A stretch of DNA of 64,000 nucleotides from Niveispirillum cyanobacteriorum (lineage in GTDB: Bacteria > Pseudomonadota > Alphaproteobacteria > Azospirillales > Azospirillaceae): assembly GCF_002868735.1 (NCBI RefSeq), contig NZ_CP025611.1:124001-188000 (forward strand), in the 5' to 3' direction. The notes under the pieces are model-generated. The model did no database searches, had not been told where the DNA came from, and worked only from the letters and a program-made list of their open reading frames with translations. A program made the translations under genes and the position numbers. Shown one piece after another: positions 48,016-58,488 of this stretch. Position 1 is the stretch's first letter. Each line of letters begins with the position of its first letter.

Positions 48016-50082
48016 ATGCCCAAACTGACCATTGACGGCGTCGAGATCGAAGTCGCCCCCGGTACCTCGGTGCTTCAGGCCTGCGAACAGCTCGGCATCG
48101 AAGTGCCGCGCTTCTGCTATCATGAGCGCCTGTCCGTGCCGGCCAATTGCCGCATGTGCCTGGTGGAAGTGGAACGGATGCCCAAGCCGGCCGCCTCCTG
48201 CGCGCTGCCGGTGGGTGAGGGGATGGTGGTGAAGACCAACACCCCCAACGTCCACAAGGCCCGCAAGGGCGTGATGGAATTCCTGCTGATCAACCATCCG
48301 CTGGACTGCCCCATCTGCGACCAGGGTGGCGAATGCGACCTGCAGGATCAGGCCGTGTCCTACGGCTATGATCGCAGCCGCTTTGAAGAGAATAAGCGCA
48401 CCGTCAGCGACAAGTACATGGGTCCGCTGATCAAGACCTTCATGACCCGCTGCATCCAGTGCACGCGCTGCATCCGCTTTGTGGATGAAATCGCAGGTGT
48501 ACCGGCGCTGGGCGGTCTGGCCCGTGGTGAGCATCTGGAAATTACGCCGGCGCTGGAAGCCGGTGTGAATTCCGAAATGTCGGGCAATCTGGTCGATGTC
48601 TGCCCCGTGGGGGCCTTGACCTCCAAGCCTTACTCGTTCAATGCCCGGCCCTGGGAACTGCGCAAGACGGAAAGCATCGACGTCATGGACGCGGTGGGTT
48701 CCAACATCCGCATCGACGCCCGCGGCGGTGAGGTTCTGCGCGTTCTGCCGCGCTTGAACGAGGATGTGAACGAGGAATGGATCAGCGACAAGACGCGCTA
48801 CGCCATTGATGGACTTAAGCGTCAGCGTCTGGACCGTCCCTATGTGCGTGGTGCCGATGGCAAGCTGAAGCCGGCTACCTGGGCCGAGGCGTTTGCCGCC
48901 ATCAAGGCCAAGGTCGCTGGTGTCGCCGGTTCCAAGATCGCTGGTGTGGCCGGCGATCTGGTCGATGTCGAAAGCACGGTCGCGCTGAAGGATCTGTTGA
49001 ACGCGCTGGGTTCCCAGAACCTGGATTGCCGTCAGGACGGGGCGACTTTCGATGCGTCGAACCGCGCCGGCTACATATTCAATAGCGGCATTGCCGGGAT
49101 TGAGAATGCCGATGTCGTCCTGCTGATCGGGACCAATCCGCGCTGGGAAGCGCCGCTGGTGAATTCCCGTATCCGCAAGACCTACCTGACTGGCAAGCTG
49201 AAAAAGGTTGCCGTTGTCGGCCAGAATATCGACCTGACCTACCCGACCGAGTGGCTGGGCAATTCCGGTTCGGTCCTGACCGATCTGGCCAATGGCACGC
49301 ATCCGTTCGCGGAGACGCTGCGCAATGCCAAGAACCCCCTGATCATCCTGGGCGCCGGTGCGCTGCGTCGTGGCGATGGCCCGGCAGTGCAGGCGGCGGC
49401 CCGGAAGCTGGCGGAAACGGTCGGCGCTGTGCGCGAGGACTGGAACGGTTTCAACGTGCTGCACCTGGCCGCTGGCCGCGTCGGCGCGCTGGATGCCGGT
49501 TTCCTGCCCGGTGCCGGCGGCCATGACCTGGGCGGTATCCTGTCGGGTGCGCAGAAGGGCGAGATCGAGGTTGTGTACCTGCTGGGTGCTGACGAGATTG
49601 AGGCCGACCGTTTCGGCAAGGCCTTCGTAATCTATCAGGGTCACCATGGCGACCGTGGCGCCCATCGCGCCGACGTCATCCTGCCGGGTGCCGCCTATAC
49701 GGAAAAGAACGCCACCTACGTCAACACCGAAGGCCGTGTGCAGCAGGCCCGCCTGGCCGCCTTCCCCCTGGGTGAGGCGCGCGAGGACTGGAAGATCCTG
49801 CGCGCCCTGTCGGCGGAGCTGGGTCAGACGCTGCCCTATGACACGCTGGCGCAGCTGCGCCAGCGCATGATCGCCTTGAACCCGGTGTTTGGCGCGCTGG
49901 ACCGTATGGTGCCGGCATCCTGGGGCCCGTTCGGGACCGAGGGTGCGGTGGCCGACGCGCACTTCACCTCGCCGGTGGAGAATTTCTACATGACCGACCC
50001 GATCAGCCGTGCGTCGCAGACCATGGCCGATTGTACGGAAGCCTTTCTGAAGCCGGCCCTGGCGGCCGCCGCGGCGGAGTAA
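48016..50082 (+). CDS. nuoG: NADH-quinone oxidoreductase subunit G
   Basis: The 688-residue large N-module subunit. The N-terminal ferredoxin-like part holds N1b (RFCYHERLSVPANCRMC...), N5 with its His ligand, and N4 (HPLDCPICDQGGECDLQD, RCIQCTRCIRF). The rest is a molybdopterin-oxidoreductase-like domain that has lost its cofactor. The length is in the alphaproteobacterial range, shorter than the about 900 of enterics. GAGG precedes the ATG. Confidence 0.97.
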   Translation: MPKLTIDGVEIEVAPGTSVLQACEQLGIEVPRFCYHERLSVPANCRMCLVEVERMPKPAASCALPVGEGMVVKTNTPNVHKARKGVMEFLLINHPLDCPICDQGGECDLQDQAVSYGYDRSRFEENKRTVSDKYMGPLIKTFMTRCIQCTRCIRFVDEIAGVPALGGLARGEHLEITPALEAGVNSEMSGNLVDVCPVGALTSKPYSFNARPWELRKTESIDVMDAVGSNIRIDARGGEVLRVLPRLNEDVNEEWISDKTRYAIDGLKRQRLDRPYVRGADGKLKPATWAEAFAAIKAKVAGVAGSKIAGVAGDLVDVESTVALKDLLNALGSQNLDCRQDGATFDASNRAGYIFNSGIAGIENADVVLLIGTNPRWEAPLVNSRIRKTYLTGKLKKVAVVGQNIDLTYPTEWLGNSGSVLTDLANGTHPFAETLRNAKNPLIILGAGALRRGDGPAVQAAARKLAETVGAVREDWNGFNVLHLAAGRVGALDAGFLPGAGGHDLGGILSGAQKGEIEVVYLLGADEIEADRFGKAFVIYQGHHGDRGAHRADVILPGAAYTEKNATYVNTEGRVQQARLAAFPLGEAREDWKILRALSAELGQTLPYDTLAQLRQRMIALNPVFGALDRMVPASWGPFGTEGAVADAHFTSPVENFYMTDPISRASQTMADCTEAFLKPALAAAAAE

Positions 50083-50088
50083 GTGACG

Positions 50089-51096
50089 ATGTGGGAATTC
50101 TGGGCTGAACTGCCGCTGGTCGTCCGTATCGTCGCGGGCATCGTCACCATCGTGGTGCCGCTGCTGATCGGCATGGCGATGCTGACCTATTTTGAACGCA
50201 AGGTGATGGCTGCGATGCAGCTGCGCCAGGGGCCGAATGTCGTCGGTCCCTTCGGTCTTTTGCAGCCCTTCGCCGATGGTCTGAAGCTGCTGGCCAAGGA
50301 AACCGTCATTCCGACGGGTGCCAATGCCGGCGTCTTCGTGGCCGCCCCGATGCTGACCTTCCTCCTGGCCCTGGTGGCCTGGGCAGTGATTCCGTTCGGT
50401 GAGGGTCTGGTGCTGGCCGACATTAATGTTGGTGTGCTGTACCTGTTCGCGATCTCCTCGCTGGGCGTGTACGGCATCATCATGGCCGGCTGGGCATCCA
50501 ACTCCAAATACGCTTTCCTGGGCGGTTTGCGCGCGGCGGCGCAGATGGTGTCGTATGAGGTCTCCATCGGCCTCGTCATCATCACCGTCCTGCTTTGCGT
50601 CGGCTCGCTGAACCTGTCGAAGATCGTGGAAGCGCAGAAGACCGTCTGGTTCTTCATCCCGCTGTTCCCGATGTTCATCATCTTCTTCATCTCGGCCCTG
50701 GCCGAGACGAACCGCGCCCCGTTCGACTTGCCTGAAGGTGAGTCGGAGCTGTCGGGCGGCTTCAACGTCGAATATTCGTCGATGACCTTCGCCCTGTTCT
50801 TCCTGGGTGAATACATCAACATGATCCTGATGAGCGGCATGACGACGGTGCTGTTCCTGGGTGGCTGGCTGCCGCCTCTGGATATCGCACCGCTGAACTG
50901 GATTCCGGGTCCGCTCTGGTTCATCGCCAAGATCTGCTTCGTGCTGTTCTGCTTCATCTGGGTCCGGGCGACGCTGCCGCGTTACCGCTATGACCAACTG
51001 ATGCGTCTGGGGTGGAAGGTGTTCCTGCCGTTCTCCCTGATCTGGGTGGTGCTGACATCCGGTGTGCTGGTCTATTTCGACCTGCTGCCCAAGTGA
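50089..51096 (+). CDS. nuoH: NADH-quinone oxidoreductase subunit H
   Basis: The 335-residue membrane subunit next to the quinone site, with about eight helices. The conserved loop [21 protein letters not shown] and the acidic loop [23 protein letters not shown] are intact. ATG at 50089 is used rather than the GTG two codons earlier. It starts a few bases after the nuoG stop. Confidence 0.97.
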   Translation: MWEFWAELPLVVRIVAGIVTIVVPLLIGMAMLTYFERKVMAAMQLRQGPNVVGPFGLLQPFADGLKLLAKETVIPTGANAGVFVAAPMLTFLLALVAWAVIPFGEGLVLADINVGVLYLFAISSLGVYGIIMAGWASNSKYAFLGGLRAAAQMVSYEVSIGLVIITVLLCVGSLNLSKIVEAQKTVWFFIPLFPMFIIFFISALAETNRAPFDLPEGESELSGGFNVEYSSMTFALFFLGEYINMILMSGMTTVLFLGGWLPPLDIAPLNWIPGPLWFIAKICFVLFCFIWVRATLPRYRYDQLMRLGWKVFLPFSLIWVVLTSGVLVYFDLLPK

Positions 51097-51183
51097 TTTC
51101 GTGAGGGGGAGGGGGCTTTTCAACCCCCTGCCGGTGATGCTTGTGGGCGGGCCGTCTGGCCGGTCCGATTATGGAGGTGAAAC

Positions 51184-51672
51184 ATGGCCTTGCTCGACCG
51201 TACGGCGCGCGGCCTGTTCTTGTGGGAACTGGTGAAGGGCATGGCGCTGACTTTCAGCTACATGTTCAAGCCCCGTGTGACCCTGAACTATCCGTATGAG
51301 CGTGGCCCCACGAGCCCGCGCTTCCGGGGTGAGCATGCGCTGCGCCGCTATCCCAATGGGGAAGAACGCTGCATCGCCTGCAAGCTGTGCGAGGCCATCT
51401 GCCCGGCACTGGCCATCACCATCGAGGCTGAACCGCGTGAGGATGGCAGCCGCCGCACCACGCGCTACGACATCGACATGACGAAGTGCATCTATTGCGG
51501 CCTGTGCCAGGAGGCTTGCCCGGTCGATGCCATCGTCGAGGGGCCGAACCTGGAATTCGCGACGGAAACGCGCGAGGAGCTGTACTACAACAAGGACAAG
51601 CTGCTCGCGAATGGTGACCGTTGGGAGGCACAGATCGCGGCCAACCTCGCCGCTGACGCGCCTTACCGTTGA
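51184..51672 (+). CDS. nuoI: NADH-quinone oxidoreductase subunit I
   Basis: A 162-residue ferredoxin-type subunit with two [4Fe-4S] clusters, N6a and N6b. The ligands are [16 protein letters not shown] and [27 protein letters not shown] precedes the ATG, 87 bases after nuoH. It links the hydrophilic arm to the quinone site. Confidence 0.98.
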   Translation: MALLDRTARGLFLWELVKGMALTFSYMFKPRVTLNYPYERGPTSPRFRGEHALRRYPNGEERCIACKLCEAICPALAITIEAEPREDGSRRTTRYDIDMTKCIYCGLCQEACPVDAIVEGPNLEFATETREELYYNKDKLLANGDRWEAQIAANLAADAPYR

Positions 51673-51771
51673 TTTCATCGATGGCCGGGTCCCCTGCCAT
51701 CCACATTCCTTCGCCCGGAGTATCCTCCGTGACCAAGTACCCGATGACCACAGCGCCGGAGGCGGCGTAAC

Positions 51772-52389
51772 ATGACCCTGACCGCAATCGCATTCTATGC
51801 GTTCGCCATCATCCTGCTGGCCTCTGCCGTGCGGGTGATCACGGCCAAGAACCCGGTACACTCGGTTCTGTTCCTGATCCTCGCCTTCTTCAACGCGGCC
51901 GGCCTGTTCGTCCTGATCGGCGCTGAATTCGTGGCCATGATCCTGGTCATCGTCTATGTCGGCGCGGTGGCGGTGCTGTTCTTGTTCGTGGTGATGATGC
52001 TCGACATCAATTTCCAGGAACTGCGGCAGGGCTTCATGCGCTACATGCCGGTGGGGCTGGTTGTCGGCGCCATTCTGGCGGTGGAACTGGTCTTCCTGGC
52101 GGCGACGCAGCTGGCTGGCGGCCCCGTGGGCGGTCAGGCCAACAATGCGCCGATCCCGCCGGTCGATCAGGTGACCAACACCGAAGCCATCGGCCACATC
52201 CTCTATACCGACTATGTGTATGCCTTCCAGGTCTCGGGCCTGATCCTGCTGGTCGCCATGATCGGCGCCATCGTGCTGACCCTGCGGTCGCGCCCCGGTG
52301 TCCGTCGCCAGCAGATCGGCCAGCAGCTTGATCGCAAGCGCGCCGAGGTGGTGCAGGTACGCAAGGTCCCGACGCGGGGGGGCGTCTGA
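51772..52389 (+). CDS. nuoJ: NADH-quinone oxidoreductase subunit J
   Basis: A 205-residue membrane subunit with five helices. The pi-bulge helix that takes part in proton coupling is recognised in [26 protein letters not shown]. The 99-base gap after nuoI has no gene and the start has GGAGG upstream. The C-terminus is Arg/Lys-rich and cytosolic. Confidence 0.96.
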   Translation: MTLTAIAFYAFAIILLASAVRVITAKNPVHSVLFLILAFFNAAGLFVLIGAEFVAMILVIVYVGAVAVLFLFVVMMLDINFQELRQGFMRYMPVGLVVGAILAVELVFLAATQLAGGPVGGQANNAPIPPVDQVTNTEAIGHILYTDYVYAFQVSGLILLVAMIGAIVLTLRSRPGVRRQQIGQQLDRKRAEVVQVRKVPTRGGV

Positions 52390-52391
52390 TC

Positions 52392-52709
52392 ATGGAATTC
52401 GGCTCTATCGGCCTGGCGCATTACCTGACGCTGTCGGCCATCCTCTTCACCATCGGCGTGTTCGGGATTTTCCTGAACCGGAAGAATGTCATCGTGATCC
52501 TGATGTCGGTCGAGATGATCCTTCTCGCGGTCAACATCAATCTGGTGGCCTTCTCCGTCTATCTGAACGATCTGGTGGGCCAGATTTTCACCATGTTCAT
52601 CCTGACGGTGGCCGCCGCAGAGGCCGCCATCGGTCTCGCGATCCTGGTGGTCTATTTCCGTAACCGCGGGACCATCGCGGTTGAAGACATCAACATGATG
52701 AAGGGTTGA
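52392..52709 (+). CDS. nuoK: NADH-quinone oxidoreductase subunit K
   Basis: A 105-residue three-helix subunit with the membrane-embedded glutamates of the proton path ([20 protein letters not shown] and [14 protein letters not shown]). It begins two bases after the nuoJ stop, so translation is close-coupled. Confidence 0.97.
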   Translation: MEFGSIGLAHYLTLSAILFTIGVFGIFLNRKNVIVILMSVEMILLAVNINLVAFSVYLNDLVGQIFTMFILTVAAAEAAIGLAILVVYFRNRGTIAVEDINMMKG

Positions 52710-52719
52710 GGCGGGCATC

Positions 52720-54657
52720 ATGGAAATCGCTGCCATCTTCCTGCCCCTGCTGGGCGCCTTCATCGCCGGGTTCTTCGGGCGCATCATCGGCGACCGTGGG
52801 GCCCAGATCGTCACCTGCGCCGGTGTGCTGACCGCTGCCGTACTGTCCGTGATCCTGTTCACGAAGGTCGGTTTCGGCGGGGCCGAGGCTGCGCGCACCA
52901 TCGAGCTGTTCACCTGGATCGACAGCGGCACCTTCGAGGTGTCCTGGTCGCTGCGCATCGACACGCTGACCGCCGTGATGCTGGTCGTCGTGAATGGCGT
53001 GTCCTCCATGGTGCATGTCTATTCGGTCGGCTATATGAGCCACGACCCGCACCGGGCGCGCTTCATGGCCTATCTGTCGCTGTTCACCTTCATGATGCTC
53101 ATGCTGGTGACCGCCGATAATCTGCTGCAAATGTTCTTCGGCTGGGAAGGCGTGGGCGTTGCCTCCTACCTGCTGATCAATTTCTGGTACGAGAAGAAGA
53201 GCGCCAATGACGCCTCCATGAAGGCGTTCCTGGTTAACCGTGTCGGTGACTTCGGCTTCGCGCTGGGCATCATGGCCATCTACATCATCTTCGGCACTGT
53301 CGAATTTGATGGCATCTTCGCCCAGGCCGCAAGCAAGGCCGACGCCAGCTTCCACTTCCTGTCCTGGGAAGTGCATGCGCTGACCTGCGCCTGCCTGCTG
53401 CTGTTCGTGGGTGCCATGGGTAAGTCGGCACAGTTGGGTCTGCACACCTGGCTGCCGGACGCCATGGAAGGCCCGACGCCTGTTTCGGCCCTGATCCACG
53501 CGGCCACCATGGTGACCGCCGGCGTGTTCATGCTAGCGCGGATGAGTCCGGTGTTCGAATATGCTCCGGTCGCGCTTGAGGTTGTCACCTATCTGGGGGC
53601 TGCCACCGCCTTCGTGGCCGCTACCATCGGCCTGACCCAGTTCGACATCAAGCGCGTCATCGCCTATTCGACGATGAGCCAGCTTGGCTACATGTTCTTC
53701 GCCATCGGTGTCGGTGCCTATCCGGCCGCCATCTTCCACCTTATGACGCACGCCTTCTTCAAGGCCCTGCTGTTCCTGGGTGCGGGTTCGGTCATCCACG
53801 CCATGTCGGATGAACAGGACATGCGCAACATGGGCGGCATCTGGAAGCTGATCCCCGGCACCTACACGATGATGTGGATCGGCAATCTGGCGTTGGCCGG
53901 TATCCCGTTCTTCGCGGGCTTCTATTCCAAGGACATGATCCTGGAAGTGGCCTATGCCAAGCATTCGGCCGCTGGTTCCTTCGCCTTCTGGATGGGTATC
54001 GCCGCCGCCTTCATGACGGCCTTCTATTCCTGGCGTCTGCTGATCATGACCTTCCATGGCAAGCCGCGCGCCTCGGAAAAGGTGATGGCCCATGTGCATG
54101 AAAGCCCGGCCGTCATGCTGGTGCCGCTGATCGTTCTGTCGATCGGCGCGCTGTTCGCCGGCTTCGTCGCCTACCCCTGGTTCGTCGGTCATGACATGGC
54201 CGCGTTCTGGTCGGGCAGCATCGTGATGCTGGCTGGTGAGCATGGCACCATTATCGAGGCCGCCCACCACGTGCCGGGCTGGGTGCCTTATGCCCCACTG
54301 GCCGCCGGCGTCTCCGGCATCGTGCTGGCCTATGTCTTCTACATGTTCAGCCCCGGCTTGCCCGGCGCCTTCGTCAACACCTTCAAGGCTGTGCATGCCT
54401 TCGTGTTCCGTAAGTACATGTTCGATGAACTGTATGACGCGCTGTTCGTGCGTCCGGCCATGAAGCTGGGCTTTGGCCTGTGGAAGGGTGTCGATATCGG
54501 CGTGATCGACGGGCTGGGTCCCGATGGGGCCGCCGCTGTCACCCGCCGCCTGTCGCTGGCTTCCAGCCGGGTTCAGTCGGGTTACGTGTACCATTATGCA
54601 TTCGTTATGGTGATCGGCGTGGTCGCGTTGGCCGGCTGGTTCCTCCTGGCGCGTTGA
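52720..54657 (+). CDS. nuoL: NADH-quinone oxidoreductase subunit L
   Basis: The 645-residue antiporter-like subunit at the far end of the membrane arm, with about 16 helices and the long lateral helix. The proton-channel signature WEGVGVASYLLINFWY and the KSAQLGLHTWLPDAMEGPTPVSALIHAATMV segment are intact. It starts 10 bases after nuoK with GAGG upstream. Confidence 0.97.
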   Translation: MEIAAIFLPLLGAFIAGFFGRIIGDRGAQIVTCAGVLTAAVLSVILFTKVGFGGAEAARTIELFTWIDSGTFEVSWSLRIDTLTAVMLVVVNGVSSMVHVYSVGYMSHDPHRARFMAYLSLFTFMMLMLVTADNLLQMFFGWEGVGVASYLLINFWYEKKSANDASMKAFLVNRVGDFGFALGIMAIYIIFGTVEFDGIFAQAASKADASFHFLSWEVHALTCACLLLFVGAMGKSAQLGLHTWLPDAMEGPTPVSALIHAATMVTAGVFMLARMSPVFEYAPVALEVVTYLGAATAFVAATIGLTQFDIKRVIAYSTMSQLGYMFFAIGVGAYPAAIFHLMTHAFFKALLFLGAGSVIHAMSDEQDMRNMGGIWKLIPGTYTMMWIGNLALAGIPFFAGFYSKDMILEVAYAKHSAAGSFAFWMGIAAAFMTAFYSWRLLIMTFHGKPRASEKVMAHVHESPAVMLVPLIVLSIGALFAGFVAYPWFVGHDMAAFWSGSIVMLAGEHGTIIEAAHHVPGWVPYAPLAAGVSGIVLAYVFYMFSPGLPGAFVNTFKAVHAFVFRKYMFDELYDALFVRPAMKLGFGLWKGVDIGVIDGLGPDGAAAVTRRLSLASSRVQSGYVYHYAFVMVIGVVALAGWFLLAR

Positions 54658-54675
54658 GGTAGGGAGTCTTTCGAA

Positions 54676-56244
54676 ATGGCCGATGTGCCGATCCTTTCGC
54701 TGACGACGTTCCTGCCCCTCGTCGGTGCCCTGTTCATCCTGCTCATCCGTGGTGAGCAGGAGGCGGTGGCCCGTAACGCCAAGAGCGTGGCGCTGTGGAC
54801 GTCCCTGATCACTTTCATCGTTTCGCTGTTCATCCTGACCGGCTTCGACCCCTCCAACCCCGGCTTCCAGCTGGTGGAGGAGGTGGCTTGGCTGCCGGCC
54901 TTTAACATCGCCTATATCAAGGGCGTGGACGGCATCTCCATCTGGTTCGTGCTGGCCTCCACCCTGCTGACCCCGATCTGTGTCCTGGCTTCCTGGGATG
55001 CGGTGGAAAAGCGCGTGAAGGAATTCATGATCGCGCTACTGGTGCTGGAAACTATGCTGATCGGCATGTTTACGGCGCTGGACTTCGTGCTGTTCTACCT
55101 CTTCTTCGAAGGGGTGCTGCTGCCGATGTTCCTGTTGATCGGCGTTTGGGGCGGTCCCAACCGCGTCTATGCGGCCTATAAGTTCTTCATCTACACCTTC
55201 ATCGGTTCGGTGCTGATGCTGCTGGCCATCCTGGCCATGTATCTGACAGCCGGGACCATGGATATGCGGGTGATGGTGGACTATCCGTTCCCGTCCAACA
55301 TGCAGATCTGGCTGTGGCTGGCGTTCTTCATCGCCTTTGCGGTGAAGACGCCGATCTGGCCGGCCCATACCTGGCTGCCGTTCGCCCACGTGGAGGCGCC
55401 GACGGCGGGTTCCGTGATGCTGGCCGGCGTGATGCTGAAGATGGGTGGTTACGGCCTGATCCGCGCGAATGTGCAGATGCTGCCGGAAGCCAGCTTCTTC
55501 TTCCAGGATGTGGTCTTCTTCATGTCCATCGCGGCCATCATCTACACCTCGCTGGTGGCGCTGGCGCAGACCGACATGAAGAAGATGATCGCCTACAGCT
55601 CCGTGGCCCATATGGGTTACGTGTCGATGGGCATCTTCGCCATGAACCAGCAGGGTCTGGATGGCGCCATGTTCCAGATGCTGAGCCATACGTTCGTGTC
55701 GGCCGCACTCTTTCTGTGCATCGGCGTTGCCTATAACCGCCTGCATACCCGTGAAATGGCCGCCTATGGCGGTATGGCCAAGAACATGCCGCGCTATGCA
55801 GTGGTGTTCGCCATCTTCATGTTCGCCTCGGTCGGTCTGCCCGGCACCTCGGGCTTCGTGGGTGAGTTCCTGACGATGCTGGGCGTTTTCCAGGTTAGCA
55901 CCTGGTACGGCATGCTGTCGGCCACGGGTCTGGTTCTGGGTGCCGCCTATATGCTGCTGCTGTTCCGCAAGCTGTTCTTCGGCAAGCTGGAGAAGCCGGA
56001 AGTGAAGGCCATGTCGGACCTGTCCATGCGGGAAGTCGCATTCTTCGCTCCGCTGGTGGCCATCGTCATCATCATGGGCGTCTATCCGGCCAGCTTCCAG
56101 AATGTCTACAACCCGACGGTCGAGAAGATCCTGGCCGATCATCAGGCCTCGCTGAAGGCGGCGGGCCTGATTGAGGCTGAGACGCCCAAGACCGCGGAAC
56201 TGCGTACCGAAACCCCGGCGACCCAACCGGCGAGCGAGAACTGA
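54676..56244 (+). CDS. nuoM: NADH-quinone oxidoreductase subunit M
   Basis: The 522-residue antiporter-like membrane subunit. Conserved segments are FFEGVLLPMFLLIGVWGG, VKTPIWPAHTWLPFAHVEAPTAGSVMLAG and KKMIAYSSVAHMGYVSMGIF. The C-terminal tail after about 490 is polar, Glu/Thr-rich and probably cytosolic. It lies between nuoL and nuoN. Confidence 0.97.
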   Translation: MADVPILSLTTFLPLVGALFILLIRGEQEAVARNAKSVALWTSLITFIVSLFILTGFDPSNPGFQLVEEVAWLPAFNIAYIKGVDGISIWFVLASTLLTPICVLASWDAVEKRVKEFMIALLVLETMLIGMFTALDFVLFYLFFEGVLLPMFLLIGVWGGPNRVYAAYKFFIYTFIGSVLMLLAILAMYLTAGTMDMRVMVDYPFPSNMQIWLWLAFFIAFAVKTPIWPAHTWLPFAHVEAPTAGSVMLAGVMLKMGGYGLIRANVQMLPEASFFFQDVVFFMSIAAIIYTSLVALAQTDMKKMIAYSSVAHMGYVSMGIFAMNQQGLDGAMFQMLSHTFVSAALFLCIGVAYNRLHTREMAAYGGMAKNMPRYAVVFAIFMFASVGLPGTSGFVGEFLTMLGVFQVSTWYGMLSATGLVLGAAYMLLLFRKLFFGKLEKPEVKAMSDLSMREVAFFAPLVAIVIIMGVYPASFQNVYNPTVEKILADHQASLKAAGLIEAETPKTAELRTETPATQPASEN

Positions 56245-56247
56245 GCC

Positions 56248-57690
56248 ATGGCAACTTTCCCTGATCTGGCCCCGGCCCTGCCCGAGATCTTCCTGGCCTG
56301 CGCGAGCATGGCCCTGTTGATGATCGGCGTGTTCCGGGGTGAAGGCAGCCTGCGTCTCGTCTCGTGGCTGACTGTCGCCTCCTTCATCGCCACCGGCTTC
56401 CTGCTCTTGCAGGGGCCGGAGGGGCGTGCCGTCACCTTCAACGGCCTGTTCGTTTCCGACAGCTTCGGTACCTTCGCTAAGCTGCTGATCCTGATCGCGT
56501 CCTCCCTGGCCGTTATCCTGTCGGTCAATTACCTGGAGAAGGAGCGGGTGGCCCGGTTTGAATATCCGGTGCTAATCGCGCTTGCCACGCTCGGCATGCT
56601 GGCCATGGTGTCGGCCAACGACCTGATCTCGCTCTATGTCGGGCTGGAGCTCCAGTCGTTGGCACTCTACGTCATCGCGTCCTTCAAGCGTGATGTGGCC
56701 AAGTCGACGGAAGCCGGCCTGAAGTACTTTGTGCTTGGGGCGCTGTCCTCGGGCTTGCTGCTCTATGGCGCGTCCCTGGTTTATGGCTTTGCCGGCACCA
56801 CCAGCTTTGACAAGCTGGCTGCCGTGTTGGAAGGCGGGGCGTCGGTTGGTGTGGTCATCGGCATGGTTTTTGTGGCCGCCGGCCTGGCCTTCAAGATTTC
56901 GGCTGTGCCGTTCCATATGTGGACGCCGGACGTCTATGAGGGTGCGCCCACCTCCGTCACGGCCTTCTTCGCCGTGGCGCCCAAGGTGGCGGCCATCACC
57001 CTGTTCATCCGCGTTCTGGTCGGCCCGTTCGGCGATCTGGCGATGCAGTGGCAGCAGGTGATCCAGTTCTGCGCCGGTGCATCCATGATCATCGGCGCTC
57101 TGGGTGCCATCCAGCAGAAGAACATCAAGCGCCTGATGGCCTACAGCTCCATCGGCCATATCGGCTACGCGTTGGTCGGTCTGTCCGCCGGTTCGGAAGA
57201 AGGTGTGCGCGGCGTACTGATTTACATGGCAATCTATCTGGCCATGAATGTCGGTGTCTTCGCTGTCATCCTGTCGATGCGTCAGTCGGGCCGCGCCGTG
57301 GAAGAGGTTGCCGATCTGGCGGGCCTGTCCAAGACTCACCCGATGCTGGCCTTTGCCATGGCCGTATTCATGTGGTCGCTGGCCGGCGTGCCGCCGGCGG
57401 CGGGCTTCTGGGGCAAGTGGGCGGTGTTCCTGCCGGCCATCCAGGCGGGCCTGTATCCGCTAGCCATTGTCGGCGTCATCGCGTCCGGTATCAGCTGCTT
57501 CTATTATCTGCGCGTTATCAAGGCCATGTACTTCGATGACGTGACGGAGCCACTGGACCGCCCGACCCCGACCGCGGGTTTCGTGGTCGCCGGTGCTGCC
57601 TTGTTCGTGTTCCCGGTCTATATCTTCTTCCTGTCGCCGATCACCTCTGGTGCGGCGGCGGCTGCTGCCGCCCTGTTTGGGGCTCGGTAA
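56248..57690 (+). CDS. nuoN: NADH-quinone oxidoreductase subunit N
   Basis: The 480-residue third antiporter-like subunit. The motifs [42 protein letters not shown] and [18 protein letters not shown] are intact. Three bases separate it from nuoM. It is the last complex I gene; birA follows after 14 bases, so the operon may extend into cofactor genes. Confidence 0.97.
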   Translation: MATFPDLAPALPEIFLACASMALLMIGVFRGEGSLRLVSWLTVASFIATGFLLLQGPEGRAVTFNGLFVSDSFGTFAKLLILIASSLAVILSVNYLEKERVARFEYPVLIALATLGMLAMVSANDLISLYVGLELQSLALYVIASFKRDVAKSTEAGLKYFVLGALSSGLLLYGASLVYGFAGTTSFDKLAAVLEGGASVGVVIGMVFVAAGLAFKISAVPFHMWTPDVYEGAPTSVTAFFAVAPKVAAITLFIRVLVGPFGDLAMQWQQVIQFCAGASMIIGALGAIQQKNIKRLMAYSSIGHIGYALVGLSAGSEEGVRGVLIYMAIYLAMNVGVFAVILSMRQSGRAVEEVADLAGLSKTHPMLAFAMAVFMWSLAGVPPAAGFWGKWAVFLPAIQAGLYPLAIVGVIASGISCFYYLRVIKAMYFDDVTEPLDRPTPTAGFVVAGAALFVFPVYIFFLSPITSGAAAAAAALFGAR

Positions 57691-57704
57691 CCGGCGTTCC
57701 GGCG

Positions 57705-58487
57705 ATGGTGACCGGACAGAATCGATATGATGAAACGCGGGCGGCCTTGCTGCCCGCGTTTTTTCATCTTCACAGCATCGATGAATGCGGCAGCACCAAT
57801 GATCTGGCCAAGCAGATGGCTGGCGATGGCGCGCCCGAAGGCACCCTTGTCTGGGCTCTGCGCCAGACCGCTGGCCGGGGGCGGCGCGGGCGGGCATGGA
57901 GTTCACATCCCGGCAATCTTGCCTGTTCCCTGGTGTTGCGGCCCGGATTGTCGGCGGGACAGGCGGCATTGACCTCCTTCGTCGCCGCTGTCGCGGTGGG
58001 GGAGGCGGTATCGGCCCTTGTGCCGGGCAAGGTCACCTTGAAATGGCCCAATGACGTGCTGCTCGATGGGGCCAAGATATCTGGCATCCTTTTGGAGTCC
58101 GAAGCGGGTCGTGGCGGATCGGTCGATTGGCTGGTCCTGGGCGTAGGCATCAATGTCCGGCATTTCCCGGAAGAGGCCTTATATCCCGCCACGGGGTTGC
58201 TGGCCGCCGGGGCCGATGTCACGGTGGAACAGGTGCTGACCGCCTATGCCGGTGCATTCGACGCTTGGTATCATCGCTTCCTGACCCAGGGTTTTGCCCC
58301 CATCCGCGCGGCCTGGCTGAATGCGGCGCAGGGGTTAGGCGCGGCCGTAACCGTGCGTCTGCATGATGAGACATTTGCGGGCCGTCTGGTCGATATGGAT
58401 GATGACGGCGTGCTGCTGGTCGATGTCGGCGGCACCATCCGTCGCGTGACGGCGGGCGATGTGTTTTTCCCTGGTGGAGGGAACTGA
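57705..58487 (+). CDS. birA: biotin--[acetyl-CoA-carboxylase] ligase
   Basis: A 260-residue class I biotin protein ligase without the N-terminal DNA-binding domain of E. coli BirA, so it should not act as the biotin repressor. The biotinyl-AMP loop GRGRRGRAW (about 57-65) and KWPNDVLLDGAKISGILLE are intact, with LGVGINVRHFP after them. It is the first gene after nuoN. The start at 57705 is the likely ATG, although the first 20 residues are variable. Confidence 0.95.
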   Translation: MVTGQNRYDETRAALLPAFFHLHSIDECGSTNDLAKQMAGDGAPEGTLVWALRQTAGRGRRGRAWSSHPGNLACSLVLRPGLSAGQAALTSFVAAVAVGEAVSALVPGKVTLKWPNDVLLDGAKISGILLESEAGRGGSVDWLVLGVGINVRHFPEEALYPATGLLAAGADVTVEQVLTAYAGAFDAWYHRFLTQGFAPIRAAWLNAAQGLGAAVTVRLHDETFAGRLVDMDDDGVLLVDVGGTIRRVTAGDVFFPGGGN

Positions 58488-58488
58488 G

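Noticed and set aside
46678-51123. 1481-codon open frame antisense to nuoF-nuoH
   Set aside because: High-GC genes often leave the antisense frame without stops. The translation is repetitive and low in recognisable motifs; the sense genes are complete complex I subunits.
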